A stretch of 17,722 nucleotides of DNA from the NCBI GenBank assembly GCA_003229935.1, contig QIGD01000036.1, positions 1 to 17,722 on the forward strand. The letters run 5' to 3'. The DNA is from Methanobacteriota archaeon. Its GTDB lineage: Archaea; Hydrothermarchaeota; Hydrothermarchaeia; Hydrothermarchaeales; BMS3B. Of the stretch, positions 8,033-14,420 are shown one piece after another. Below the pieces are notes generated by a model, which was given only the letters and a program-made list of their open reading frames with translations, was not told the origin of the DNA and searched no databases. Position numbers and translations under genes: made by a program. How positions within the stretch are numbered: position 1 is the first letter of the stretch; every line of letters begins with the position of its first letter.

Positions 8033-8198
8033 GTTTGGTGAACTACCTACGACTAAAGAGGCTGTCCGACAATTACTCTCAGTAATATAAAGACAGTTTA
8101 TTTTAGACAATAAAGGCTAAATTTAGCTTATTCCCCGTACGTAGTATTTTTGATTACGGGACAGCCTCTAAAGTCGTGGGCTTTCTGCCTGAAATATC
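8033..8198 (-). mobile_element. IS605-type end (copy D) with a MITE inserted in its hairpin
   Basis: This is the second copy of the 5388-5550 structure in the same orientation, next to TTAC (8199-8202). The outer part reads GATATTTCAGGCAGAAAGCCCACGACTTTAG and the inner part CTTTAGTCGTAGGTAGTTCACCAAA, with a MITE between them. It truncates the IS5-type transposase fragment. Together with copy C it gives direct repeats about 2.65 kb apart around the cooS-like gene. Confidence 0.7.
8059..8167 (-). mobile_element. MITE copy 2, inverted relative to copy 1
   Basis: The plus strand reads AGGCTGTCCGACAATTAC ... GATTACGGGACAGCCT, with perfect 9-bp inverted ends and a perfect CTAAAG direct repeat on both sides (8053-8058 and 8168-8173). 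It is about 90% identical to the reverse complement of 5414-5518. It lies at the same position of the host hairpin as copy 1, but flipped. Confidence 0.8.
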
Positions 8199-8236
8199 GT
8201 AAATGAGAACCCTGATTGTGAATGGAAATATAGTTC

Positions 8237-8514
8237 TGACATACTCCCACGACTAAAGTTCATGGGGGTTCTAAGGTCTCCATCGTCCATAGAGTTGCCT
8301 CTTTAGGGATATCAGTGTTCCCTTCTGTTACATCTCTGTCTGCAACAGGTTGACCTCTGCCTTGACGCAATGCTATATTGAACGCAGCATTTACGTCAGC
8401 ATTGTCAACGTGACCATAATAGGTATCATTAAATATAAATATTTTGATGGCAATTAAAAATGGTTCGCTCCCATCCCAACACTGAAGATGGTGGGCTTTC
8501 CTACTCACAATATC
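8237..8514 (-). mobile_element. 278-bp internally deleted IS605/IS1341 element
   Basis: The left end at 8514-8462 follows TTAC (8515-8518) and has the stem region CCCACCATC...; after it comes GGGAGCGAACCAT and TTTTAATT, as in the end at 356-246. About 60 nt on, the sequence is the 3' end of a tnpB frame (8260-~8430). The right end follows, CCCCCATGAACTTTAGTCG then TGGGAGTATGTCA, finishing at 8237. Everything between the left end and the last ~50 codons of tnpB has been deleted. Both ends look intact, so it could move with a TnpA supplied in trans (inference). Confidence 0.7.
8260..8430 (-). pseudogene. TnpB C-terminal stump inside the deletion derivative
   Basis: The minus strand encodes YYGHVDNADVNAAFNIALR followed by a polar tail ending TLWTMETLEPP and TGA (8260-8262). 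The D-A/N-A-D-V-N-A-A-x-N-I motif is the RuvC III segment of TnpB, including its catalytic aspartate. The N-terminal domain, RuvC I and II and the zinc finger are missing. A longer frame can be read from 8508, but its first residues are the element's left end. The stop codon lies inside the right-end hairpin, as usual for tnpB genes whose guide RNA overlaps the 3' end. Confidence 0.7.
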
Positions 8515-8529
8515 GTAAACTACTCCCCG

Positions 8530-9750
8530 CTAACGCATGGAGCTTTCCATCGGAGGTTGAGTAAGATGCACAGCATCACTGATAACCCCATCATCTGGGC
8601 GAAAGAGCTGGTTTACAGCAACTCCTGCTCTGGCAAACTGGGAGAAAAGGTTAGTGAAACCTTGAAAATATTCCTGCACCAGAGCAGATTTGATAGCAAT
8701 AACCAGCGAGGCTTTTCTATCATTATTCACAATCATACCACACCTGCTGCATTTGTAGATAGCATAGTTAGAAGAGTGTCCTTTATTAAGTGCACCGCAC
8801 CTGAGACACCACTTCGAAGCGTGATAAGCATCAACTGTTTGAAAAGAAACATCATATTTGAAGGAATTACTTTTAATAAACTCTATGAATTGAGCATAAG
8901 GAATATGGTTAATCTTTCTATTGGCTTTCCTGTTAAATTTATGTTTTCTACCACGAATACTGAACTTTTCGACAGCAACAGAAGCATTGTATTCAGTAGA
9001 AAGTGTTACAATTTCCTTAACAATCTGAGCACTTCTGGTCTTAACAAAGTTTGCATGTTTATGTTTAAGCCTTCTCATGTATTTCTTAGCCTTCTCAGAA
9101 CCTTTATCAGCATGACTTCTAAGCTTTGCAATTCGAGCTTCATACTTTTTCTGCCTGTTCGCAACGTCTCTGCCAAAATAAAACTGTTTAATCACTCTGG
9201 CTTTTCTGGGAGCATAAACAGTTACAGCAGCGAGAGTAGAAGAGCCAATATCAATACATATAATGTTCCTTTTATTATCAGAAATTTCTGGATATTCCTT
9301 TTCAATACTAACAGCAATCTTTCCATTAAGAAGGGAAATAGTTTTAATGTTCTAGCCAGCTTTAAGCTCTCGTTCAAATCTCTTATAGCTCCTATCATTC
9401 CTGATAGGAATAACAAAATTTTTATGTGGAGAATAAGTAACTTTAAAAGAAGGTGTTCCTCTGTCAGTCGTAAAGTATCTGAACCATCTTATGTTGAGCC
9501 TGATAGAACATCTGGTAAATCCCTTTTTGATAGCTTTTCTTTTTGCCCACACATCTTTTCTGGCCTCTTCAACAATATCAGAGGGCAGAAAGGAGGTATT
9601 ACGTATGTCTGAATATGTTAAGTGGTATAGTTCTATAGAGGAGTTGGCATTGGGTAACTGTTCTAAGGTGAGATTGAGAACTCTAAGGTATTCAGCAAAG
9701 AAGGTATTGAAGATATTTTGTTTCTTTGCTGTTAAGGAAAGGCAATTAAG
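8530..9750 (-). pseudogene. tnpB: TnpB RNA-guided nuclease with an in-frame TAG stop and lost start codon
   Basis: One continuous minus-strand frame of about 406 codons is interrupted by a single TAG at 9352-9354 (after ...FERELKAG). Seen in order: an N-terminal helical region (LTAKKQNIFNTFFAEYL...), a strand region after KKGFTRCSIRLNIRW, RuvC I with CIDIGSSTLAAVTVY (catalytic D), a long linker helix, RuvC II with VAVEKFS (catalytic E), a zinc finger CLRCG ... CSRCG, and RuvC III NNDRKASLVIA (catalytic D). All catalytic residues remain. No start codon is found after a further TAG at 9751-9753, where the N-terminus should begin. Natural termination is TAG at 8530-8532 inside the right-end hairpin. 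A guide RNA could still be made from the right end. Confidence 0.8.
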
Positions 9751-9775
9751 CTATACCGTCTTTTTCGAGGTATCA

Positions 9776-9787
9776 CCTATATATAGG
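9776..9787. promoter_or_regulatory. Palindromic TATA box CCTATATATAGG in the IS left end
   Basis: A perfect 12-bp palindrome lies about 25 nt before the expected tnpB N-terminus on the minus strand. It lies 87 nt before the ftr ATG on the plus strand. Because it is symmetric, it could position TBP in both directions. Plus-strand use would give a leader of roughly 60-65 nt containing the IS hairpin. Confidence 0.4.
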
Positions 9788-9824
9788 TTGTTTTTGAAGT
9801 ATTTAAATTTAACGGAGGTGAAAA

Positions 9825-9866
9825 GGGCAATTCCTCCCCTCCCTTAAGGAAGGGGTCTCCTTGCCC
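9825..9866. repeat. Left-end hairpin of the IS1341-type element, 7 nt before ftr
   Basis: The arms GGGCAA and TTGCCC enclose CCTCCCCTCCCTTAAGG and AAGGGGTCTCC, which pair imperfectly (CCTTCC/GGAAGG-type pairing around a central TTAA). The 3' arm ends at 9866 and ftr starts at 9874, so no room is left for a normal ftr ribosome binding site outside the element. In an mRNA reading into ftr this stem would lie right at the start codon. Confidence 0.6.
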
Positions 9867-9873
9867 AATTAAG

Positions 9874-10770
9874 ATGAAAATCAATAATGTTGAAGTCGAA
9901 GATACTTACTGCGAGGCCTTTGAGGGAATATTTGTAAGGATGCTCATTACGGCTGAGAGAGAGAGGTACCTGAAGAGAGCTGCCTCTGGCTCGAGCTGCC
10001 TTCCTTCAACTGTGGTTGGGAGGACAGAGGGTGGTGTGGAAGCATGGGTGAGCAGCGAAGAAACTCCTGACAATAGAGCCGGTTCAATAGTTCAGATATG
10101 GGGAAATGCATCTGGAAAGGATGCCCTGAGAAAATTTGAATATGAACTCTCCATAAGAATAAGGCAGGGTATTCTCGTTGTTCCGACAACAAAAATTTTT
10201 AATCTATTCGAAAGTGATATTAAAATTGATACCATGTCACGGGTTGGTCACTGTGGTGATGGCTACGAGACTGTTGAAGAGCGTTTCGGAAGAGAGATGA
10301 TAAATGTGCCCCTCATGATGGGTAACTGGTTTATTGAGCATTACCTTGGCGTAGGAAAAGGAGTGGCTGGAGGAAACCTCTGGTTCTTCTGCACAGATGA
10401 AGGGGCAGCTCTTGAAGCTGGAGAGGCTGCTTTTGAAGCTATAGAGGGTGTTGAGGGAGTTATAACACCTTTTGATGTCTGCAGCGCAGGAAGCAAGGTC
10501 GAGACAAAGTTTCCAGAGATTGGACCTACAACAAACCACCCTTACTGTCCAACATTGAAGGCTAAAATTAAAGACTCAAGGGTTCCCGAAGGTGTTGTTT
10601 CCATACCTGAGGTAATTATTAACGGAACAACTCTTGATGCTGTAAAGAAAGCAATGCTGAAAGGTGCGGAGGCTGCCAGCAGGATTGATGGTGTGGTAAA
10701 GATAAGCTCCGGCAACTTCGGTGGAAAACTCGGGAAATACAAAATATTTTTAAGGGACGTGCTAGGATGA
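9874..10770 (+). CDS. ftr: Formylmethanofuran:tetrahydromethanopterin N-formyltransferase
   Basis: Ftr moves the formyl group between methanofuran and tetrahydromethanopterin, the second step of CO2 reduction to methane and, in reverse, of methyl or methane oxidation. It is a soluble cytoplasmic enzyme. The 298-residue length fits the family (~297). Family landmarks are the start MKINNVEVEDTYCEAF, PTTKIFNLFES near residue 105, GGNLWFFCTDEGAALEAGEAA near 165, TPFDVCSAGSKV near 190, and the end SGNFGGKLGKYKIFLRD. The ATG at 9874 gives the conserved N-terminus, so the start is secure. The upstream bases (CCTTGCCCAATTAAG) contain no clear Shine-Dalgarno, and an IS hairpin ends 7 nt away. The stop overlaps the next start by ATGA, so the two genes are translated together. 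Confidence 0.95.
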   Translation: MKINNVEVEDTYCEAFEGIFVRMLITAERERYLKRAASGSSCLPSTVVGRTEGGVEAWVSSEETPDNRAGSIVQIWGNASGKDALRKFEYELSIRIRQGILVVPTTKIFNLFESDIKIDTMSRVGHCGDGYETVEERFGREMINVPLMMGNWFIEHYLGVGKGVAGGNLWFFCTDEGAALEAGEAAFEAIEGVEGVITPFDVCSAGSKVETKFPEIGPTTNHPYCPTLKAKIKDSRVPEGVVSIPEVIINGTTLDAVKKAMLKGAEAASRIDGVVKISSGNFGGKLGKYKIFLRDVLG

Positions 10771-11603
10771 GCAGAAAAAAGCTTCTCTTTGGTACTGCAG
10801 GAGCACCCAACTTCTCAAAGAAAAGAGATACAGTTTCAGGCATAGAATGTGTAAAAGAGCTTGGTCTCGAGTGCATGGAAGTTGAATTTGTAAGGGGAGT
10901 AAAAATGGGTGAGAAAAAGGCACAGGAAGTCAGAGAGGTGGCATTGGAGAAAAAGATTGTGCTAAGTGTTCATGCTCCCTATTATATAAACCTAAATTCT
11001 CCAGATAAGGCAGAGGTGAGCAGAAAGAGGATATTTGACTCGGCAAAAATCGGTTCAATATGCGGAGCAAAGGATATTGTATTCCATGCAGCCTTCTATC
11101 TGAAAAACTCTCCTGAGAGTATATATAATATTGTTAAGAAGGAGATTGAATCCATTATTGATGAGCTCGGCTCCAATGGCATAGAAGCTGTTCTAAGGCC
11201 AGAAACCACAGGAAAGAAAACCCAGTTTGGCACTGTTGAGGAACTTATAAAGCTTGGCAGCGAGCTTGGGGGTGTTATCCCATGTATAGATTTTTCACAT
11301 ATATATGCAAGGAGCAGAGGAGCAGTTAATTCCTATGATAGCTTCCTCAACGTACTCGAAAAGATGGAAGAAACTCTTGGTGGAGAGGCTATTAGGAATA
11401 TGCATATACATCTCTCAGGTATAGAGTACGGGAAAGGTGGTGAGAGGAATCACAGAAATTTAAGAGAGTCAGATTTCAACTATATCGATGTTCTTAAAGC
11501 TCTTGTCGAGTTTAATGCTGAAGGAAAGGTTGTATGTGAAAGCCCCAACCGTGAGAAAGATGCCATTCTTCTGAAAAAAAGCTACGAAGAGCTTTCAGGA
11601 TAG
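10767..11603 (+). CDS. Endonuclease IV-fold (Nfo-like / xylose isomerase-like TIM barrel) protein
   Basis: The 278-residue protein has the metal-site pattern of apurinic endonuclease IV: His69 in HAPYYINL, His107 in FHAAF, Glu146 in RPETTG, Asp175 and His178 in DFSHIYAR, His215 in HIHLSG, His229 in ERNHRNL and Glu258 in CESPN. These would bind the zinc cluster that cuts the backbone 5' of abasic sites during base excision repair. The N-terminus KLLFGTAGAPNFS also fits. Archaeal members of this superfamily are often annotated as deoxyribonuclease IV, but some TIM-barrel relatives are sugar isomerases, so the nuclease role is likely, not proven. It overlaps ftr by 4 nt (ATGA), a co-translational link between a C1 enzyme and a repair-like enzyme. 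The stop is TAG. Confidence 0.8.
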   Translation: MSRKKLLFGTAGAPNFSKKRDTVSGIECVKELGLECMEVEFVRGVKMGEKKAQEVREVALEKKIVLSVHAPYYINLNSPDKAEVSRKRIFDSAKIGSICGAKDIVFHAAFYLKNSPESIYNIVKKEIESIIDELGSNGIEAVLRPETTGKKTQFGTVEELIKLGSELGGVIPCIDFSHIYARSRGAVNSYDSFLNVLEKMEETLGGEAIRNMHIHLSGIEYGKGGERNHRNLRESDFNYIDVLKALVEFNAEGKVVCESPNREKDAILLKKSYEELSG

Positions 11604-11811
11604 CCTCTCATCATTGAAAAAGTTTAACCGGAATATTTCCTTGGCTTTATCTCCTTGATTAACCTGACACCTGCCTATTAGCTACAACTCCTGTAGCGAA
11701 AGCTTTTTAATATCTAAAACCAGAATATAACCAAATTTTGAAACCTTAAGTTTAACCCTAACCTTGGAGGTTATGCTAATAAAAATTTCGGAGAATAGTC
11801 GTTAAGTTCAA

Positions 11812-12045
11812 TAATTTTTAGTGGCTAAGAGTAGATAGGGGAACATTTGAAAATAAAACTATAGAATCCTAGTTCTGGTTCGAACCAGACCCAAATACTG
11901 TATGAAAATTAAACACCGTAAAAGTTGAATATCATATTGTGTCTAAATAACTAATTAATCAACCAGATTTTCAAAAGAGAAATGAAAAGTTAGATTTAAT
12001 CTTAAATACTCATGTATTTACTCGATAGAACGCCACTAAAAATTA
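11812..12045. repeat. 14-bp perfect inverted repeat flanking a 206-nt spacer
   Basis: TAATTTTTAGTGGC at 11812-11825 is repeated inverted as GCCACTAAAAATTA at 12032-12045. A second inverted 9-bp pair lies outside (11801-11809 and 12111-12119). A terminal-inverted-repeat element or a long RNA stem are both possible. No coding frame lies between the arms. Confidence 0.6.
11874..11889. repeat. 16-bp perfect palindrome TCTGGTTCGAACCAGA
   Basis: The site is fully self-complementary, the shape expected for a dimeric regulator operator. Its core GGTTCGAACC also looks like a tRNA T-arm, but no acceptor, D or anticodon arm fits around it on either strand. Confidence 0.5.
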
Positions 12046-12232
12046 CTCTTTGGAATTTTTTGATTTGTAAGAAACCATCTTGCACACTATTCCTCGTTCC
12101 TATCGGGAAAGAACTTAACAAGGACTTAGAGGTTCACTCCGTTACACTCGTTCACCCAAATTGAATTTTGTGGGATGCCTCAAAAATTCGAGTTCTCTTA
12201 ATCGCATATGTCAACAGAATCCTGCTCAGTAA

Positions 12233-12294
12233 TTTTTATATATGATAACTCCAGAACTCAAAGAATACATTTTAACGATTTTTAGGTGAACAAG
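12233..12294 (+). promoter_or_regulatory. Promoter and leader of the exosome superoperon
   Basis: TTTTTATATATG at 12233-12244 is a good archaeal TATA box. Transcription would begin about 25 nt later, near 12265-12270, giving a short leader of about 25-30 nt. AGGTGA just before the ATG at 12295 is the ribosome binding site. The first gene (rpl15e) and the tight spacing downstream suggest one transcript for the whole cluster. Confidence 0.55.
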
Positions 12295-12879
12295 ATGGCT
12301 ATATATAAATATATTTCTCAGGCATGGAAAAGACCAAAAGAAGGTTATCTTCATGAACTGCTCAGAAGGAGAATACCTGAGTGGAGGGCTGGTGCGAGTG
12401 TTGTGAGAGTCGACACTCCCACTAGGATTGACAGAGCAAGGGCCCTGGGCTACAAAGCAAAGCAGGGAATCATTGTCGTGAGGTCAAGAATCAGAAAAGG
12501 TGGAAGGAAAAAACAGAGACTGAACAAAGGCAGAAGGCCAAAGCGTATGGGTGTTGTCAAATATACACCCCAGAAAAGTCTACAATGGCTGGCTGAGGAG
12601 AGAGCTCAGAGAAAATATCCCAACCTTGAGGTTCTGAACTCATACTGGATAGGAAAAGATGGCAGATATGAATATTACGAGGTTATATTCCTTGACCCAA
12701 GTCACCCCTCCATAAAAAAAGATGGGGACTTAGGCTGGATTGCTTCAGGCAGGCACAGGGGTAGAGTTTTCAGAGGGCTTACCGGTGCAGGAAAAACCTC
12801 CAGAGGACTGAGAAATAAAGGCGAAGGTGCAGAGAAGGTAAGACCAAGTATAAGAGCAAACAAGAAAAGAGGCAAGTAA
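12295..12879 (+). CDS. rpl15e: Large ribosomal subunit protein eL15 (L15e)
   Basis: eL15 is an archaeal/eukaryotic protein of the 50S/60S subunit that binds 23S rRNA. The 194-residue protein has the family's hallmarks: the start MAIYKYISQAWKRP, R-rich segments (RSRIRKGGRKKQRLNKGRRP near residue 65), EVLNSYWIGKDGRYEYYEVI near 110 and a basic C-terminal tail with SGRHRGRVFRGLT. A GTG at 12286 would add three residues (MNK). I choose the ATG at 12295 because AGGTGA precedes it and the conserved protein starts MAIYKY. It opens the exosome superoperon, with 6 nt to the next gene. Confidence 0.95.
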   Translation: MAIYKYISQAWKRPKEGYLHELLRRRIPEWRAGASVVRVDTPTRIDRARALGYKAKQGIIVVRSRIRKGGRKKQRLNKGRRPKRMGVVKYTPQKSLQWLAEERAQRKYPNLEVLNSYWIGKDGRYEYYEVIFLDPSHPSIKKDGDLGWIASGRHRGRVFRGLTGAGKTSRGLRNKGEGAEKVRPSIRANKKRGK

Positions 12880-12885
12880 AACTTT

Positions 12886-13308
12886 ATGAAAATTCTTTCC
12901 CTTGAAGCCAAGGCTCTTATCCATGCCACAGAAGATAGAGAGAAAGTGATGGAAGCATTACAGTTCACTCTCCCATTTCCCATTGAATATGTGTCACAGA
13001 TAGCAAAAGGACAATATGGAAATTCCATCGAGATTATCACAGTTAAAGTAACACATGCCAGAGACTTAAGAGCATTTTTAAAGCATATTGCAACAAATTT
13101 GGGCAAAGAATGGGAAAGACTGGGCAGAGAGATTGAACAGAGATTCTCCAGTGGAAAATTCTATATCAGATTCGACAAGATGAAAGCATATCTTGGAGAG
13201 CTGAGTCTGGGCAAAGGACTTCAGGTGGAGCTTACTGTAACAAGCTATCCATACAATGAGAATAAAATAAAAAGAGAACTCAGGAAGCTTTTTGAAAATG
13301 TTCATTGA
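12886..13308 (+). CDS. DUF54 / COG1325 RNA-binding protein, exosome-cluster associated
   Basis: This 140-residue protein has the start LSLEAKALIHATEDREKVMEAL and a C-terminus with SFDKM-type and SYPYNENKIKRELRKLF elements. It matches the archaeal COG1325 family of predicted RNA-binding proteins, which has a compact fold like ribosomal protein L5 and is repeatedly found in the archaeal exosome superoperon. No catalytic motif is visible. A role in RNA binding or exosome function is inferred from family and context only. It starts 6 nt after rpl15e and overlaps rnp3 by 11 nt, so it is part of the same transcript. Confidence 0.8.
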   Translation: MKILSLEAKALIHATEDREKVMEALQFTLPFPIEYVSQIAKGQYGNSIEIITVKVTHARDLRAFLKHIATNLGKEWERLGREIEQRFSSGKFYIRFDKMKAYLGELSLGKGLQVELTVTSYPYNENKIKRELRKLFENVH

Positions 13309-13906
13309 CCTCAGAGTCCACTCTATCAACTCAAAGGGTGTCGATTCTCCATCAAGACTAAAAAAGGAAGCCCGAGATTTGGGTATAGAAGTTGCTCTCT
13401 GCGATGGTATCAAATATGATGATTTCATATCAGGAATTGAGCTAACTGCGAGGAATAAGAGAGAACTCATAAGAGAGATTATCTCATCAAAGAAATTTGA
13501 TATTATTGTTGTGCACGGTGGGAGAGCTGAGATAAACAGAAGTGCGGTTAGCGACTCAAGGGTTGATGTTCTTGCTCATCCCTGGCTTGGAAGAAGAGAT
13601 TCGGGTGTGGATGCCGTTGTTGCCAGAGAGGCTGCAGATAACGGAGTTGCTATTGAGCTGTGTATCAGCTATCTTCTTATCCAGCATCAGAGACTTAAAA
13701 TTTTCTCAAGCCTTAGAAGAATTAAAAAACTTAAGGATAAGTACAATTTTGAAATTCTTGTCACCTCAGGAGCAAAGTGTAAATATGATTTAAGGAACAA
13801 ATATGAGATTGCTTCAATTCTATACCTTCTTGGTTTAGAAGAAGAAGATATAAAAGAGAGTATCAATCTGCCTGAGAAACTAATTCGGGAGAAGGGTATA
13901 AAATGA
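13298..13906 (+). CDS. rnp3: Ribonuclease P protein component 3 (Rpp30)
   Basis: RNase P removes 5' leaders from pre-tRNAs. Rpp30 forms a heterodimer with Pop5 that helps the catalytic RNA fold. The protein has the PHP-like TIM-barrel pattern of the family: FIDLRVHS at the N-terminus, IVVHGGRAEINRSAV near residue 70, VDVLAHPWLGRRDSGVD near 88, and GVAIELCISYLL near 110. The length of about 202 residues is normal. The ATG at 13298 gives MFIDLRVHS; the alternative TTG at 13292 would add two residues. It overlaps the preceding gene by 11 nt and the following rnp2 by 4 nt (ATGA), as suits two subunits made in equal amounts. Confidence 0.9.
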   Translation: MFIDLRVHSINSKGVDSPSRLKKEARDLGIEVALCDGIKYDDFISGIELTARNKRELIREIISSKKFDIIVVHGGRAEINRSAVSDSRVDVLAHPWLGRRDSGVDAVVAREAADNGVAIELCISYLLIQHQRLKIFSSLRRIKKLKDKYNFEILVTSGAKCKYDLRNKYEIASILYLLGLEEEDIKESINLPEKLIREKGIK

Positions 13907-14418
13907 GAATCAAAAGCCTGCCCTCAACTCTGAGAGAGAGAAAAAGATATATAGCTTTTATAGTCGAGAGTGACCACAAAATTAGCGGTGAAGAGGCAAG
14001 AGAGGCACTCTTGGACAGCACTTTAAATCTGCTTGGAGAAGTTAGATCGAGCAGACTCAGCCTCAGAATTATAAAGGCTACTTCAGATTATATAATTGTT
14101 GGCTGCAACCATATTTCTGTTGAAAAAATTATAGGATGTGCAGCATTAACCGGCGAGATAAGAGGAAAGAAAATTCACCTTAGAAGTCTCGGAACAAGTG
14201 GCACAATTAAAGCAGTTCACAAAAAGTTTTTAAGTCGTAATAAAGAGGTAATAGAAGTTGAAGAAAGCAAAGTTATATTTAAGGGAAAAGCTTTTACTGT
14301 GGCAAGGAAATTTAATATCTGTCTTGACCTTGTTCCTGATGAAGAATTTTTAAGAAGGGTTAAGAAGCTTAAAGTTGAATATATCGGGATTACACAAACT
14401 GATGTGAGAGGTGAATAA
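13903..14418 (+). CDS. rnp2: Ribonuclease P protein component 2 (Pop5), with C-terminal extension
   Basis: Pop5 is the partner of Rpp30 in archaeal RNase P and activates cleavage of pre-tRNA 5' leaders. The N-terminus MRIKSLPSTLRERKRYIAF is the family signature (lPstlR.kkRYi.f). EEAREALLDSTLNLLGE and IIVGCNHISVEKI follow the ferredoxin-like core to about residue 110. The 171-residue length exceeds the usual ~110-130. The last ~50 residues (from RNKEVIEVEESKVIF) form a basic, strand-rich tail ending YIGITQTDVRGE that I cannot place. It overlaps rnp3 by 4 nt and ends 2 nt before psmA. Confidence 0.88.
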   Translation: MRIKSLPSTLRERKRYIAFIVESDHKISGEEAREALLDSTLNLLGEVRSSRLSLRIIKATSDYIIVGCNHISVEKIIGCAALTGEIRGKKIHLRSLGTSGTIKAVHKKFLSRNKEVIEVEESKVIFKGKAFTVARKFNICLDLVPDEEFLRRVKKLKVEYIGITQTDVRGE

Positions 14419-14420
14419 GA

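Larger units (their letters stand above)
8521..9866 (-). mobile_element. IS1341-type element with full-length but interrupted tnpB
   Basis: The left end is the imperfect hairpin at 9825-9866 (GGGCAA...TTGCCC outer stem with C/T-rich inner arms), followed on the minus strand by AAATTTAAATACTTC and a TATA palindrome. The right end is around 8521-8550, where AGCTCC-ATGCGTTA-GCGGGGAG-TAGTT forms a short hairpin overlapping the tnpB stop. No tnpA is present, so the element is of the tnpB-only (IS1341) type. It directly abuts the 278-bp derivative, whose TTAC target is the end of this element, so the two lie head-to-tail. Confidence 0.65.
11604..12232. other. Long non-coding gap between the endonuclease IV-like gene and rpl15e
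   Basis: No credible reading frame or RNA gene is seen in about 630 nt. The stretch is A/T-rich. It holds a 16-bp palindrome (11874-11889), a 14-bp inverted repeat with arms at 11812-11825 and 12032-12045, and a 9-bp pair GTTAAGTTC (11801-11809) / GAACTTAAC (12111-12119). The 9-bp pair encloses the others. It may be a decayed mobile element or hold an unrecognised small RNA. I cannot assign it. Confidence 0.5.

Noticed and set aside
5388..8198. Composite transposon carrying cooS
   Set aside because: Neither flanking copy has a transposase and no target duplication is seen around the whole segment; only the shared repeats are supported.
8488..9612. 374-codon plus-strand open frame opposite tnpB
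   Set aside because: The minus strand clearly encodes TnpB with RuvC and zinc-finger motifs; the plus frame is low-complexity Ser/Phe/Asn with no recognisable domain.
8530..9750. Pyrrolysine-containing functional TnpB
   Set aside because: Normal stops in this window include TAG (11601-11603 and the tnpB end itself), and the start codon is also lost, so a pseudogene is simpler. Kept only as a low-interest check.
11874..11889. tRNA gene or attachment site suggested by GGTTCGAACC
   Set aside because: No acceptor stem, D-arm or anticodon arm can be built around the T-arm-like core on either strand.
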